From: JAMQKA01 sp031569985
GTDB taxonomy: Bacteria; Bacteroidota; Rhodothermia; Balneolales; Balneolaceae
Direction of reading: 5' to 3'
Length of the DNA stretch: 64,000 bases
Assembly (NCBI RefSeq): GCF_031569985.1
Contig: NZ_JAMQKA010000013.1
Location: 81,509 to 145,508 of the forward strand
Shown: piece by piece, positions 8,695 through 18,100 of the stretch
How the letters are laid out: every line of letters starts with the position of its first letter
Position numbering within the stretch: position 1 is the first letter of the stretch
Program-made: the position numbers and the translations under genes
The notes under the pieces: model-generated
The model's database searches: none
What the model was told of the DNA's origin: nothing
The model's input: the letters and a program-made list of their open reading frames with translations, nothing else

Positions 8695-10407
8695 ATGTTC
8701 GGGAGCAACGAATATACGGGTATCGTAATTGAGGGCAGTTTGTTGAAAATTGCCCGCATCAAATATGAGAAGGGCAAGGTACATCTCGTAAAGCTTGACA
8801 AGGTTTCCCTGGTAGAGAAGTTAGAGTCCAGGCGGCCGACAGGGGCAGACACTGCCGAAGGAGATGGCTTTGAAGAGGTTGAAGATACCGACTCCATATT
8901 TGGACTAGAGGAATCGATGAGTTCTGCAGCAGAGCAGGACGAGGCGGAAGAGATCAACCTCGATGATATGGATGACGAGGAGGGAGCCGGGGAGGATGAT
9001 CTGCTTTCTCTCGATATGGTGGAAGAGGCCGAAGAGGGAGGGCAATCGAATGAAGTTCTGCTCTATAATATCCTGACTGAGATTGATGACACCAGCATCC
9101 GTTTGGGAATTAATATTGAGGCTGGAGACACCATATTCCAGATTATTCGGGATACCAATTTCAAAGAGGTTAAGAAAAAGGACCTCATTGCCGACCTGGA
9201 AGATAAGTTGGAATCGATCTATGGAATGCCCAAATCATCCGACAGGTATGCATATGAAGTACGTGAAAATGGATCCTTGATTCTGGCTTCGATTGATGAA
9301 GATCCAAAACTGCTGGATTTGATAGATAATACCCGTGAGCTTTACAGCGGAAAGCTTTTTATCGATGAAATTTTGCCGGATGAGGTCAGCTTGGTTGGCC
9401 TTGTGAAAACAAATTATGAGTTACAGGCAGACCAGATTACCGGCATCATACAGTTCGGACCGGAACGGTGTCGTCTCATATTTATGAAAGGAGAGGAAAT
9501 CTGGCTTGTTTCCCCAATCATTAATGAGGGAACCCGAAAAAGAGGATTCCTGAATACTATTTTTAGTAAAATCCTTTTTCAGCTGGATACAGGTGAAGTT
9601 CCAAACCTTGACCAGCTAATCCTGGTGAACAATTCGGTTGGGAAAGAGGCTACAGATTTTTTCAAGAAGAACTTCCCCGATGTATCCGTTGAAAATTTCC
9701 AGTTTGACAGCGGTAAATTTAACTATGGCGACCAGGATCTGAGCAGTGCCAATGCGTTTACAACAGCTATTGGCGTTGCTTGGGCAGCATCCGGAGCAGA
9801 GAAGGAAAGCTTTCCGAAGCTGTCAATTATTCCGGATTATATCATTGAACGTCAAAAAATATTTAAACTTCAATGGCACGGTGTACTTCTTTTGTTGCTG
9901 ATATTGTTCGCCCCGGCTACCATTAACTACTTTTATCAGCAAAATGCTCAGCGAATCCAAACAGTACAGAACGAACTGGTCCGTGTCAATTCACAAATTG
10001 AACAAATTACCCCGACCGTCAATGCAACAAATAAATTAAGTAATCAGCTCGCCTCCCTGCGTGAGGAGCTCGTTCTTTTGGACACCTTAAGCAGGGGTAC
10101 CCGGGAATGGAGCAGCAAACTGGATATCATGAATAGTGGTATGAATAGCAATGTCCAGGCGACATGGTTTACCGGGATGCAAAATAGCGAGCAGGGGATC
10201 ATGCTTAGTGGATATTCGCTCTACCGTAATCAAATTCCAGAGGTAGTAGATATATTTAATGAAGCTACTCTAATGAATGTGAATATTGAAGAGATTCGTG
10301 AACAGGAGATCTATCGATTTTCTATTGTAGTCTCTGAATTTACTGTTGACAAGTCGCAATATTCGCCACCTCGTCCGGAAGATCTTAAAACTATATTGGG
10401 TAAATAG
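8695..10407 (+). CDS. PilM-PilN fusion, pilus alignment-complex protein
   Basis: 570 residues. The first about 380 residues resemble PilM: a start of the type NEYTGIVIEGSLLKIARI and a long alpha/beta region ending in ANAFTTAIGVAWAA. They are interrupted near residues 45-120 by a strongly acidic low-complexity insert. One membrane helix (GVLLLLLILFAPATINYFY, about 399-418) follows, then a coiled coil and a ferredoxin-like periplasmic domain of the PilN type ending in YRFSIVVSEF. In most type IV pilus systems PilM (cytoplasmic) and PilN (bitopic) are separate, and PilM binds the N-terminus of PilN. Here they are one chain, so that contact is covalent. The gene lies 30 bases after pilT. Confidence 0.78.
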   Translation: MFGSNEYTGIVIEGSLLKIARIKYEKGKVHLVKLDKVSLVEKLESRRPTGADTAEGDGFEEVEDTDSIFGLEESMSSAAEQDEAEEINLDDMDDEEGAGEDDLLSLDMVEEAEEGGQSNEVLLYNILTEIDDTSIRLGINIEAGDTIFQIIRDTNFKEVKKKDLIADLEDKLESIYGMPKSSDRYAYEVRENGSLILASIDEDPKLLDLIDNTRELYSGKLFIDEILPDEVSLVGLVKTNYELQADQITGIIQFGPERCRLIFMKGEEIWLVSPIINEGTRKRGFLNTIFSKILFQLDTGEVPNLDQLILVNNSVGKEATDFFKKNFPDVSVENFQFDSGKFNYGDQDLSSANAFTTAIGVAWAASGAEKESFPKLSIIPDYIIERQKIFKLQWHGVLLLLLILFAPATINYFYQQNAQRIQTVQNELVRVNSQIEQITPTVNATNKLSNQLASLREELVLLDTLSRGTREWSSKLDIMNSGMNSNVQATWFTGMQNSEQGIMLSGYSLYRNQIPEVVDIFNEATLMNVNIEEIREQEIYRFSIVVSEFTVDKSQYSPPRPEDLKTILGK

Positions 10408-10419
10408 CTCTCTCTATTT

Positions 10420-11274
10420 ATGTCATACGCTTTACGTAATACATTAATTTTATTGCTTGTTTTTCTGCTGATTACTGCAGGAGGATGGTGTTATATCGCT
10501 TTTATACAGGAACCTGAACTGGAAACCCTCGAAAACCAGCTGACAGAAAAGCGCACGGAATTGGCCAGCAAGCAGCAAACAGCTAACCAGTACGAACCAC
10601 TTTCTGAGCAGTATGAAAATGCACAGTATTATATCCAGAATTATGATAAGGCCCTGTATCCTGACAATAATGAAGATAAGGTGTTTGATTTCATAAACCG
10701 GTTGAATACGGGTTCCTCTTACACCGATTTTACATTCACATTTGCTGACTCTTCAAGCCAGGGGCAATATGGTGTGATTAACACATCGATTTCCGGTACG
10801 GGATATTATCGTAATGTGGTCAACATGGTTCGAAAAATTGAATTTAGTAAACCGATAAACAAGGTGAGAAACTTGACGATATCACCGATTAACAATGTTG
10901 AAGAGTACGGAAATGTTAATTTTAGTTTCGCGCTGGAAAGTTTGTACAGGCGGGGAACCAAGGTAGAAACGCCCCCGCTGACTATAGCAGAATCTACGGT
11001 AACGGGATCAGTTTATAATCCTTTCTATCCCCTTATTCGAGACATTCAACCCAATGAAGATAACTTGACAAACGTAGAGAGCAGCAGTTTGGTGGCAATT
11101 AGCTCTGACAAGGTTTTTGTAATAGATCAAAATGGTGCCATGCAGGGTATTCAGGTTGGTCAACAGGTTTATTTAGGAAGGTTGGAATCAATCAATCTAA
11201 AACGGCAATCAGCTACATTTGTGCTAAATAAAGGCGGTATCATTGAGCGTGTTACGATGGAGGTACAACAATGA
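10420..11274 (+). CDS. PilO-PilP-like fusion, pilus alignment-complex protein
   Basis: 284 residues. An N-terminal membrane helix (TLILLLVFLLITAGGW) is followed by a coiled coil (about 35-70), then a PilO-like alpha/beta domain (about 80-180). The last about 70 residues (SSLVAISSDKVFVIDQNG, IQVGQQVYLGRLESI) have the beta pattern of PilP/GspC homology-region domains that touch the secretin. This suggests that PilO and PilP are combined in one protein. The gene begins 12 bases after the PilM-PilN gene, and its TGA overlaps the secretin ATG by four bases, so the three are translationally coupled. The PilO part is likely; the PilP part is less certain. Confidence 0.68.
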   Translation: MSYALRNTLILLLVFLLITAGGWCYIAFIQEPELETLENQLTEKRTELASKQQTANQYEPLSEQYENAQYYIQNYDKALYPDNNEDKVFDFINRLNTGSSYTDFTFTFADSSSQGQYGVINTSISGTGYYRNVVNMVRKIEFSKPINKVRNLTISPINNVEEYGNVNFSFALESLYRRGTKVETPPLTIAESTVTGSVYNPFYPLIRDIQPNEDNLTNVESSSLVAISSDKVFVIDQNGAMQGIQVGQQVYLGRLESINLKRQSATFVLNKGGIIERVTMEVQQ

Positions 11275-13286
11275 AAAATAACAATACAGTTATGTTCAGG
11301 ATTTTAATATTTCCGCTATTTTTCCTTTTGCTGAATTCTTTTCTTCCACCGGAGGTTTATGGACAAGACAGGATTCCGCGGGAATACACGAATCCCGATG
11401 AAGTGGTTACATTTGACCGCAGCACCTCTTTTCAGCGGGCGCTGGATGTGATCAATGAATTTGCACAGGAAAACCTTAACAAGGTTATCATTGATCGTAC
11501 GAATACGGAGGGAAGTATTGGCATTTCGGTTCCGCCTATGCACTGGAGAGATGCCCTGGACCTCATGCTGCGCGTCAAAAACTTAGTGCTTCTTGAACAA
11601 AAAGAATTTTTTGAGATCGTAGCCTACCAGCAAAATGCTGGAGAGGGAACGAACGGTGGTGGCGGTCAGGCCCAGGCGTCGCAGCAAGGACAACAGCAGG
11701 GGGATGGCGAAATTGTTGCCACTATAGACAGTCGAGAGGTTCGGATTAACGCTATCTTCTTCGAAGGCAGTCGCCGGGCTCTACGCGAAGTCGGGGTTGA
11801 CTGGTCAACCTTGACAGAAAATGTTCCTGCCAGCGTTGGTGGATTCGTTAATCCGCAAGCCGGCGGTGGTAGTGGTGGCGGTGGAGGTGGCGGTGGCCAA
11901 GGTGGCCAAAATTCCGGTCAGCTACCCGCAACCTCAGGATTTAATGACAAATTTGTTTCTGTGAACTCCAAGGGAGCGCAGAATGTGTCGCAAAACGTAT
12001 TCAATGCGTTAGTGAATTTTGGGCAAGTTGGAAATACCGGTATTGAAGTGCAGGCCCTGTTCAGTGCATTTGAGGCTGATAACCTTGGCGAAATTCTCGC
12101 TTCTCCGACAATTAAAGTTATGGACGGGGAAGAAGGACGTATACAGGTGGGACAGGACTTTTCTATTAAGCAGCGTGATTTTGCCGGGAATGTTACGGAT
12201 GAGTTTTTTAGCGTTGGTACCATCCTTACTGTAACACCAACCATTATTGAGCAGAATGATACGACGGTGATTCATCTTGATATTGCAGCTGAGCGCTCTT
12301 CTGCACAGCCCGACCCGGTAAGCACTATAATAAATAAGCAGCAGGCACAAACACAGGCAATATTAGTTAATGAAGAGGCTACTGCGGTTGCCGGATTATA
12401 TCGCTCAGAAGTATCTGAAGTAAGAAGAGGAGTTCCTATACTTAAAGATCTTCCACCATGGTTATTTGGACTCCGTTACCTGTTTGGCTATAACTCCAAG
12501 GATTACCAGATGAGGGAGCTTGTGATCTTGGTACAAGCTGAAATTGAACCCACAATTCAGGAGCGGTATGATAACGTCAATACAAACAAATTTGATGTAT
12601 TAAATGAAGAACGCAAGCGGATTCGGGATAATATTGAGCGGAAGGAAGAATATAGTCCGACCCGGATGGAGGAGATCATGGAGTCTGATGACGAGTCTCC
12701 TGAAGAACCTGAGCAGGAGATGCCGGATCAGAACCCTGAAAATGAGACCGATCAGCCCGATGAGGAACCGGTATCAGCAGCGGATTCAACAAATAAAGAG
12801 CAGGCAAAATCTGAGGAGCCGGATTACGTTGACCCTGAAGTGAAATCAGATCCCGTCCCACTGAATTTGGGAAGTGAAGGTGAAGATGCCGGGCAACAGG
12901 ATTCGATGGCTGCAGAAGAGAACCAGGAAACACCAACTGAGCAGGAGGAATCTGTTACTAATCAGGACGAGCCAAATACCTCACAAGATCAAGCGGATGA
13001 GCAGGTCGACAAGCAACCGATGCCACCGATGCCAACCCAAAATAACGGCTCGGTAGAAGATTATAATTATTTTGTGATCGGGGCCTCATTCAGAAACAAC
13101 GATAATGCCATTGAATACCAGCAAAAACTGGAACAGGAAGGATTTAATGCAATGATCTTATCCGAACCCGATTCCAGCTTCCAGTTTGTTGCTTATGGTG
13201 GTTATAAAACACTTGCGGAGGCAAAATCAGGCCTCTCCGATGTGCGCGAGTATCACAATTCCGAAGCCTGGCTGCTAACGAAGTGA
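11271..13286 (+). CDS. pilQ: PilQ/GspD-family secretin with C-terminal SPOR domain
   Basis: 671 residues. A signal peptide (1-31, ending VYG-Q) leads into an STN-like domain (about 45-115). A periplasmic N-domain follows, carrying a glycine-rich loop (GGGSGGGGGGGG, near 200-212), then the secretin beta-barrel core (about 255-430, with GEILASPTIKVMDGEEG and VPILKDLPPWLFG). After a long Glu/Asp/Pro/Gln linker (about 440-595) comes a SPOR domain (YFVIGASFRNNDNA to the end). Secretins form the outer-membrane gate through which the pilus exits. SPOR domains bind peptidoglycan stripped of stem peptides, so this subunit would be tied to the cell wall, replacing AMIN-type anchors seen in other PilQ proteins. 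The start overlaps the upstream stop by four bases. Confidence 0.88.
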   Translation: MKNNNTVMFRILIFPLFFLLLNSFLPPEVYGQDRIPREYTNPDEVVTFDRSTSFQRALDVINEFAQENLNKVIIDRTNTEGSIGISVPPMHWRDALDLMLRVKNLVLLEQKEFFEIVAYQQNAGEGTNGGGGQAQASQQGQQQGDGEIVATIDSREVRINAIFFEGSRRALREVGVDWSTLTENVPASVGGFVNPQAGGGSGGGGGGGGQGGQNSGQLPATSGFNDKFVSVNSKGAQNVSQNVFNALVNFGQVGNTGIEVQALFSAFEADNLGEILASPTIKVMDGEEGRIQVGQDFSIKQRDFAGNVTDEFFSVGTILTVTPTIIEQNDTTVIHLDIAAERSSAQPDPVSTIINKQQAQTQAILVNEEATAVAGLYRSEVSEVRRGVPILKDLPPWLFGLRYLFGYNSKDYQMRELVILVQAEIEPTIQERYDNVNTNKFDVLNEERKRIRDNIERKEEYSPTRMEEIMESDDESPEEPEQEMPDQNPENETDQPDEEPVSAADSTNKEQAKSEEPDYVDPEVKSDPVPLNLGSEGEDAGQQDSMAAEENQETPTEQEESVTNQDEPNTSQDQADEQVDKQPMPPMPTQNNGSVEDYNYFVIGASFRNNDNAIEYQQKLEQEGFNAMILSEPDSSFQFVAYGGYKTLAEAKSGLSDVREYHNSEAWLLTK

Positions 13287-13469
13287 TGAAGCGTTGCCAC
13301 GTTTAAATAATAAATACCCCTTTTACATTACAACGGGGCTCAAGGCAGGATAATAAGCTTCACAAAGCTTTCGTAGAAGTTCATTGCATATCATATCTTT
13401 TCTTTGCGAATTTCTACATAGTGCCAAATTTGCCCCGATGCCTAAGATAAATTCAATACCCTGAAACGG

Positions 13470-13690
13470 CTCGTATTTTAACGTCAGTTCGATATAAGGA
13501 TCACAAAAATTATAGCTGTCATCGCGAGGAAACGTCTTTGATAGTAGTAGGCTCCAACTTGAGGTCGACGTGGAGATCTCCCTTCCCGTTTTTGTTCATC
13601 CTATTAGGAGATCGTTTCCAGACCACTGTCGGGATCCCGATGGTCGAATCTCTCGAAACGACGGTTTTCATGTAGAACTCAGGTTATTTT
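13470..13690. repeat. Dispersed REP-like intergenic repeat
   Basis: The stretch contains agctgtcatcgcgagga, a gaggtcgacgtggagatctc segment and gatcccgatggtcg. Close relatives occur at 33395-33475, 45455-45625, 46850-47215 and 53705-54065 of this window. It has no open frame and lies between convergent genes, as expected for REP-type or degraded mobile sequence. The rest of the gap 13287-13470 shows nothing else I can name. Confidence 0.55.
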
Positions 13691-14830
13691 AGAAAGGCCA
13701 AATGTAGGGTATAACAACAGTTGCTATAATCCAGAATAAAATGTTCAGGGGTAGTCCAATTTTGGTAAAGTCGGTAAACTTATAATTGTCGGCACCATAA
13801 ATGAGTGTGTTGGTCTGATACCCGAACGGTGTGACGAAGCTAAGCGAAGCAGCGTAGGTAACAGCAAAAAGGAGGGGCTGGGTACTAATTCCCATGCTCT
13901 CAGCGGCATCACGGCTCTGTTCAAGATCCACATCAATCCACTTTTTCGGTGGTCTCAATGAGATATCCTCTCGTTGCAACAGCTTGTTTATCTCATCGGC
14001 ACTCCCGCGAATTCTTAGAATATCTCCCACCTCGAGCTTAACATCCGATCGCTTAGCGGAAGAGTCCCTGTTGGGTTTGAATATACGCAAGACATCCAGG
14101 TCAAGATGTGAGGTAAGCTCTTCCTCATTTAATACTGTACCCACCAGATCGGATTTCGATTCAATAATCACATCGGTTAGGTAGGCCTGCATTTTGTAAT
14201 CCGAGGTTAACTCCTCATTCTTAACGCCGGTTCGGGATCATTTTTATTCCCATGGTAAACAGGTAGATGAATCCCGCTGACAAGAATAGTATGCCTCCGG
14301 GAGTGAATTCAAACATACTCATTGCTTCCAACCCGCGATCCTGGGCTATGGAACTGACCAGGATATTGGTTGAAGTGCCGATCAGGGTACATATTCCCCC
14401 AAAAATACCGGCAAAGGAAAGGGGCATAATCAGCTTTGAGGGACTGACATCTATTTTTGAAGCGATATCAATAAGTACCGGGATGAAGATAACCACGACG
14501 GCAGTATTGTTGATTAAAGGAAGAGGAGATGCTGATAAACAGCAGCATCCCGAGGAAGCCAAGCCAAAAGTTTTTCTCCATCTGTTTGGTGAAGAAATAA
14601 CCGACGTGATTGAGAATTCCTGTTCTCCGGAGGCCTTCACTCAGTATGAACATAGCCGCAACGGTGATTGTAGCAGGATTGCTGAATCCCGCCAAGCCTT
14701 CAGCCGGGGTCAGGATGCCGGTTATGAGCAGGAGACTCATAATAATAATAATCGCCGCAATGTCGAACGAAACGAATTCTGAACTGAAAAGGAAAAGAGC
14801 AATTACCAGTAGTGCAAATACATTGATAAA
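13689..14830 (-). pseudogene. Decayed SLC13/DASS-family anion transporter with RCK_C domain
   Basis: Three - strand frames add up to one broken gene. The 5' part (MSLLLITGILTPAEGLAGF, with a hydrophobic run before it) matches the SLC13 N-terminus. A frameshift near 14515 leads to LPLINNTAVVVIFIP, and a second near 14220 leads into an RCK_C (TrkA-C) domain (IIESKSDLVGTVLNEEEL to LRIRGSADE). The frame then jumps directly to the family C-terminus (SFVTPFGYQTNTLIYGADNY, ending IPYIWPF). The usual second RCK_C domain and several membrane helices are missing, so there is also an internal deletion of about 150 or more residues. No good start codon is visible at the 5' end. It is a transporter remnant and not an expressed carrier. 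Confidence 0.8.
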
Positions 14831-14903
14831 TTGTAGGTTAACAGTGATTACTAAATCCCGGAAATCGTGAAGTCAAATATAATTTGATTTCGGGAATAGC
14901 GTT

Positions 14904-15956
14904 TCATGAAAGAATGGAATATGTTTGCATCAGGTTGGCAGTCAGACAGGAATGAACTGGTAAAATTCCGATGAGATCACCAATTTCTATCGAGTCAATC
15001 AGATCTGTATCGCCCCGAATGACTCCATGCTCTTGAGATAGCGACTTAACGTACGTGTTTTCATATGGTTCGGACCATGAGGTTTCTGTTAAAGGGACCG
15101 GCAACCCGAAAATTTGTTGGCCGTTCCATTCAATTTGTTCTTTAGAAAGATGAACCGCTCCACCGTGGATTATCAATTCTCTCCGGGCTGGATATTTCGC
15201 AACAACAGGGACATCTAATGCCACTGCAATATCCTCTAATGAACAAGCGCCGATCTGTACCTGCATGAGGTCGTAAAACACAAAGTTGCCGGGACTGATT
15301 TCATCAATGGCCTCGAAATCTTCTGCTAAGCTCGCACAGGGGGTGTCTCCGACACAGCAGACTACATCAGGGAAATGTTTTTTGAGACTCTTCATATCGG
15401 AAAGTACGGAGTGGTGCACCTGGAGAATTTCCTGCCTGGATCGGGCTCTGTATGAGTGGCCGGGATGGGAGTAAAATCCCTTGAATGTAAGCTTGTCCGA
15501 GCTATCGATTTGTCCTGCAATGGATGCAATTGTGTTACTATCACCTGGCACAAGGCCGGAGCGCGAAGCACCAGTGTCGATTTCGATATAAATCTGAACA
15601 GGGGTTGAAAGATGTTGATCCAGGAAGGCCACGGTATTGGAGTCGAGTACAAACAGACTGAGAGAATCCACCTTTTTGGTCAGCTCATTTATCTCGTTTA
15701 TGGCACGTATATTCACAGGAAACGCAATAGTGATATCATCCCAGCCGTCATCGGCGAATTTGTGGGCCATTTGTACAGAGGAAACCGTTATGGCCTTCAC
15801 TCCAAACTCTCGGAACCAGTTACCGACAAGAATGGACTGATGGGTCTTGAAGTGGGGTTTAAATGTTAGGTTATGAGTCGCCGATTTTTGGGCTATTCGA
15901 CTTATATTGGCTTTACACCGCTTTTCATCCAGAAGTAACGTTGGATTGCTAATCAT
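14904..15956 (-). CDS. PLP-dependent D-threonine aldolase / D-serine dehydratase-like enzyme
   Basis: About 350 residues. The N-terminal alanine-racemase-type barrel has the PLP lysine in LTFKPHFKTHQS (near residue 33), followed by IEIDTGASRSGL, GFYSHPGHSY and an SPGNFVFYD segment. The C-terminal D-serine-dehydratase-like domain ends with the metal motif HSCLTANLM. Family members cleave D-threonine or dehydrate D-serine using PLP and a divalent metal; the substrate cannot be told from sequence. I chose ATG at 15956 because the longer frame runs deep into the upstream gene. The chosen start overlaps it by eight bases (ATGATTAG), indicating coupling. Confidence 0.85.
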   Translation of the reverse strand: MISNPTLLLDEKRCKANISRIAQKSATHNLTFKPHFKTHQSILVGNWFREFGVKAITVSSVQMAHKFADDGWDDITIAFPVNIRAINEINELTKKVDSLSLFVLDSNTVAFLDQHLSTPVQIYIEIDTGASRSGLVPGDSNTIASIAGQIDSSDKLTFKGFYSHPGHSYRARSRQEILQVHHSVLSDMKSLKKHFPDVVCCVGDTPCASLAEDFEAIDEISPGNFVFYDLMQVQIGACSLEDIAVALDVPVVAKYPARRELIIHGGAVHLSKEQIEWNGQQIFGLPVPLTETSWSEPYENTYVKSLSQEHGVIRGDTDLIDSIEIGDLIGILPVHSCLTANLMQTYSILS

Positions 15957-16455
15957 CACTTGTGCTTGAAATTTTAGCATTCGGGGCATGGTCTGATATA
16001 AAGGCCATCAATTTCCGGGCATTCTCTTTCGAAAGGGCCAGGGCTTTGCCGTGAACCTCAACAAGGGTTAGCGGACGGTCAGAATCGGTGGGTACAAATT
16101 TGATATTAAAGTCTTTAAAAAAGGCCATTCCCCAAAATCCATTGTGAGATTCATAGTACAGGTTGCCGATGCTGTCAAGGGCAAATGTATCTCGGCTGAC
16201 CTCCCGATCCTTCTTGCGATAAGTAAGAATGAGGTTATCGTCCTCAATATCAACTTCGACGGTATGCTTGCCCTGCATCACTTTAAGTCCGCTAAAAACA
16301 GATCCTGCAAGAAATCCAAATGCGATGAGCCGCAGAATTCCTTTCCAGAGGATATCCTCAATGGATGTGTAGCCAACAAAAAAGAGGAGGGCGCCAACCA
16401 AGAGCACAGAGGTAATATGAACCCAATACCGGGAATATTTTTCTTCAATAACCAT
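15949..16455 (-). CDS. Conserved membrane protein of unknown function
   Basis: 168 residues. Two adjacent membrane helices (about 12-30 and 36-56) are followed by a soluble C-terminal domain of beta-strand character (VDIEDDNLILTYRKKD, FNIKFVPTD). The layout recalls PH-like domains attached to a two-helix hairpin, but I do not recognise the family. Its stop overlaps the start of the PLP enzyme gene by eight bases, so the two are co-transcribed. Confidence 0.6.
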   Translation of the reverse strand: MVIEEKYSRYWVHITSVLLVGALLFFVGYTSIEDILWKGILRLIAFGFLAGSVFSGLKVMQGKHTVEVDIEDDNLILTYRKKDREVSRDTFALDSIGNLYYESHNGFWGMAFFKDFNIKFVPTDSDRPLTLVEVHGKALALSKENARKLMAFISDHAPNAKISSTSDD

Positions 16456-16592
16456 GGATTACATTAATATTGATCCAGATTTTTTATAAAATGCAACGTA
16501 AGTAAAGAAGTAATGGGGATAAAATCATTACCGGAATTGGAAGAAGCCCCGGTAAATATTAGCTTATTTATAAACAAATGAGCGAGGGATAT

Positions 16593-16748
16593 ATGGCTAA
16601 GAAGAAAAAAGGTAAACAGCCCAAGAAAGAGATGTCGGAGGGCACAGCTATAGCAGTTGTTGTGCTCGGTTTAACAATCGGGGGAATTGCAGTTTATTAC
16701 CTGGTTACTTGGCTAATCGGACTATTTTTCCCCAACCTACTTAACTAA
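16593..16748 (+). CDS. Small single-pass membrane protein
   Basis: A 51-residue protein: a lysine-rich start (MAKKKKGKQPKK), then one hydrophobic segment (GTAIAVVVLGLTIGGIAVYY) continuing into LVTWLIGLFFPN. A gaggg Shine-Dalgarno sits five bases before this ATG. An in-frame ATG at 16578 would add five residues. The positive-inside N-terminus predicts a cytosolic N-terminus. It lies alone between a - strand pair and parA. Function unknown. Confidence 0.5.
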   Translation: MAKKKKGKQPKKEMSEGTAIAVVVLGLTIGGIAVYYLVTWLIGLFFPNLLN

Positions 16749-16871
16749 TGATTAAGATACTTTACAATTATTAGAAATTTGTAACATACTGCCTTCTGGG
16801 CACTCTATTAATTACAGAAAGACTCTGTCATTAATACACAACGGTACAAATAAAATAATTTACAGAAGGCT

Positions 16872-17621
16872 ATGAGATCTATCGCTTTTACCAACCAAAA
16901 GGGTGGGGTGGGCAAAACAACATCGACAATTAACGTTGGCGCGGGATTGTGCCTGCAGGGAAAAAAAGTATTACTAGTCGATCTTGATCCACAGGCTAAC
17001 CTCACGTATTCACTCCGCATGAATTCTCAACGCATCGAAAAGACGATATACGATGTATTAAAGGGAACCACTCCACTCGAAGAAGCACTAATCAATCATA
17101 ATGGGTTCGATATTTTGCCCTCATCAATTGATCTGTCCGGAGCAGAAATGGAATTTGCCAATGAACCTGCACGGGAAACGTTGCTAAAACACAGCCTGAG
17201 CAGTTTGGAGGAGTACGATTATGTTTTGATCGACTGCCCGCCCAACCTGGGTCTGCTTACGCTGAATGCACTGACCGCCGTCAACGAGATTTTTATCGTA
17301 TTGCAGTCGGAATATTTGGCATTGCACGGACTCTCCAAGCTTATGGATGTCATTAAGGTAGTGCAGCAGCGTCTTAATTCGGAGATAGAGATATCGGGGA
17401 TCATCTGCACGCTTTTCGATGGACGGAAAAACCTGAATAATGAAGTGGTTGGCCATATCAAGGATTATTTCGGCCCCAAGGTGTTTGATACCATAATTCG
17501 GGATAATATTTCACTGGCTGAAGCTCCCAGTCACCATAAGACGATTTTTGAGTATGCACCGGAAAGTCATGGGGCAAAGGACTACATGTCGCTGGCAAAA
17601 GAGATAAAAAATGGGTCCTGA
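16872..17621 (+). CDS. parA: ParA/Soj-family partition ATPase
   Basis: 249 residues with the deviant Walker A of ParA/MinD proteins (KGGVGKTT, residues about 10-17), DLDPQANLTYSL, and a Walker B at VLIDCPPNLGLLTLNAL. ParA ATPases bind DNA in the ATP form and move partition complexes or other cargo. The partner is not a ParB with HTH but the small ribbon-helix-helix-like protein encoded downstream, overlapping by 11 bases. This is a small (type Ib-like) arrangement typical of plasmids or cargo-positioning systems. No parS-like repeats could be identified upstream. Confidence 0.88.
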   Translation: MRSIAFTNQKGGVGKTTSTINVGAGLCLQGKKVLLVDLDPQANLTYSLRMNSQRIEKTIYDVLKGTTPLEEALINHNGFDILPSSIDLSGAEMEFANEPARETLLKHSLSSLEEYDYVLIDCPPNLGLLTLNALTAVNEIFIVLQSEYLALHGLSKLMDVIKVVQQRLNSEIEISGIICTLFDGRKNLNNEVVGHIKDYFGPKVFDTIIRDNISLAEAPSHHKTIFEYAPESHGAKDYMSLAKEIKNGS

Positions 17622-17955
17622 TCCCATGGATAAGAAGAAAAGTTTGGGAAGTACACCCATCGGATACAACGTAAATCCCACCAATTACTCCTTCATCCGC
17701 GATATTGGTGTAGCCAAGGACAACAATGAGGTTGTTGAAGAAGAGGTCTCGAATGGCAACATGAAATCGGTAACCTCATCAAAATCGGGAGAGGAGAGGG
17801 AAGAGGATCAGTCGGTCGAAAAGAAGGTGGTTAGTTATTACCTGGATGTAAACCTGGTCTCAAAATTGAAAAAAATGGCTGATGAAAAAGGCAGCTACTA
17901 TTCCACTGTTGTGAGTAAAGCGATAAGGGCATGGATTGATTTTCAGGAAAAATGA
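17611..17955 (+). CDS. ParA-partner protein with C-terminal ribbon-helix-helix-like segment
   Basis: 114 residues. The first 65 are disordered and polar. The last 45 (VVSYYLDVNLVSKLKKMADEKG, shown here in part as VSYYLDVNLVSKLKKMA) have one strand followed by two helices, the pattern of a ribbon-helix-helix DNA-binding dimer. The gene overlaps parA by 11 bases. An alternative ATG at 17626 would remove most of the overlap. By analogy with ParG or Omega-type proteins it may be the centromere-binding partner and autorepressor. No homologue is recognised by name, so the role rests on context. Confidence 0.6.
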   Translation: MGPDPMDKKKSLGSTPIGYNVNPTNYSFIRDIGVAKDNNEVVEEEVSNGNMKSVTSSKSGEEREEDQSVEKKVVSYYLDVNLVSKLKKMADEKGSYYSTVVSKAIRAWIDFQEK

Positions 17956-18100
17956 GGGGTTCTTCCAGGTTCTTTCTATTGCTCTTTTCTTCACTTCTGC
18001 TTTATTTACTATCTGGTAATACTCTCTTGATATTCTTTTGATCTGAGTTTGGCATATTTGCAATGCAAACCAGAGGTTGATCAAAACCGGGGGGGACATT

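Noticed and set aside
16872..17955. Replication origin or plasmid backbone next to parA
   Set aside because: No rep gene, iteron array or DnaA-box cluster was seen, and the surroundings are ordinary chromosomal genes.
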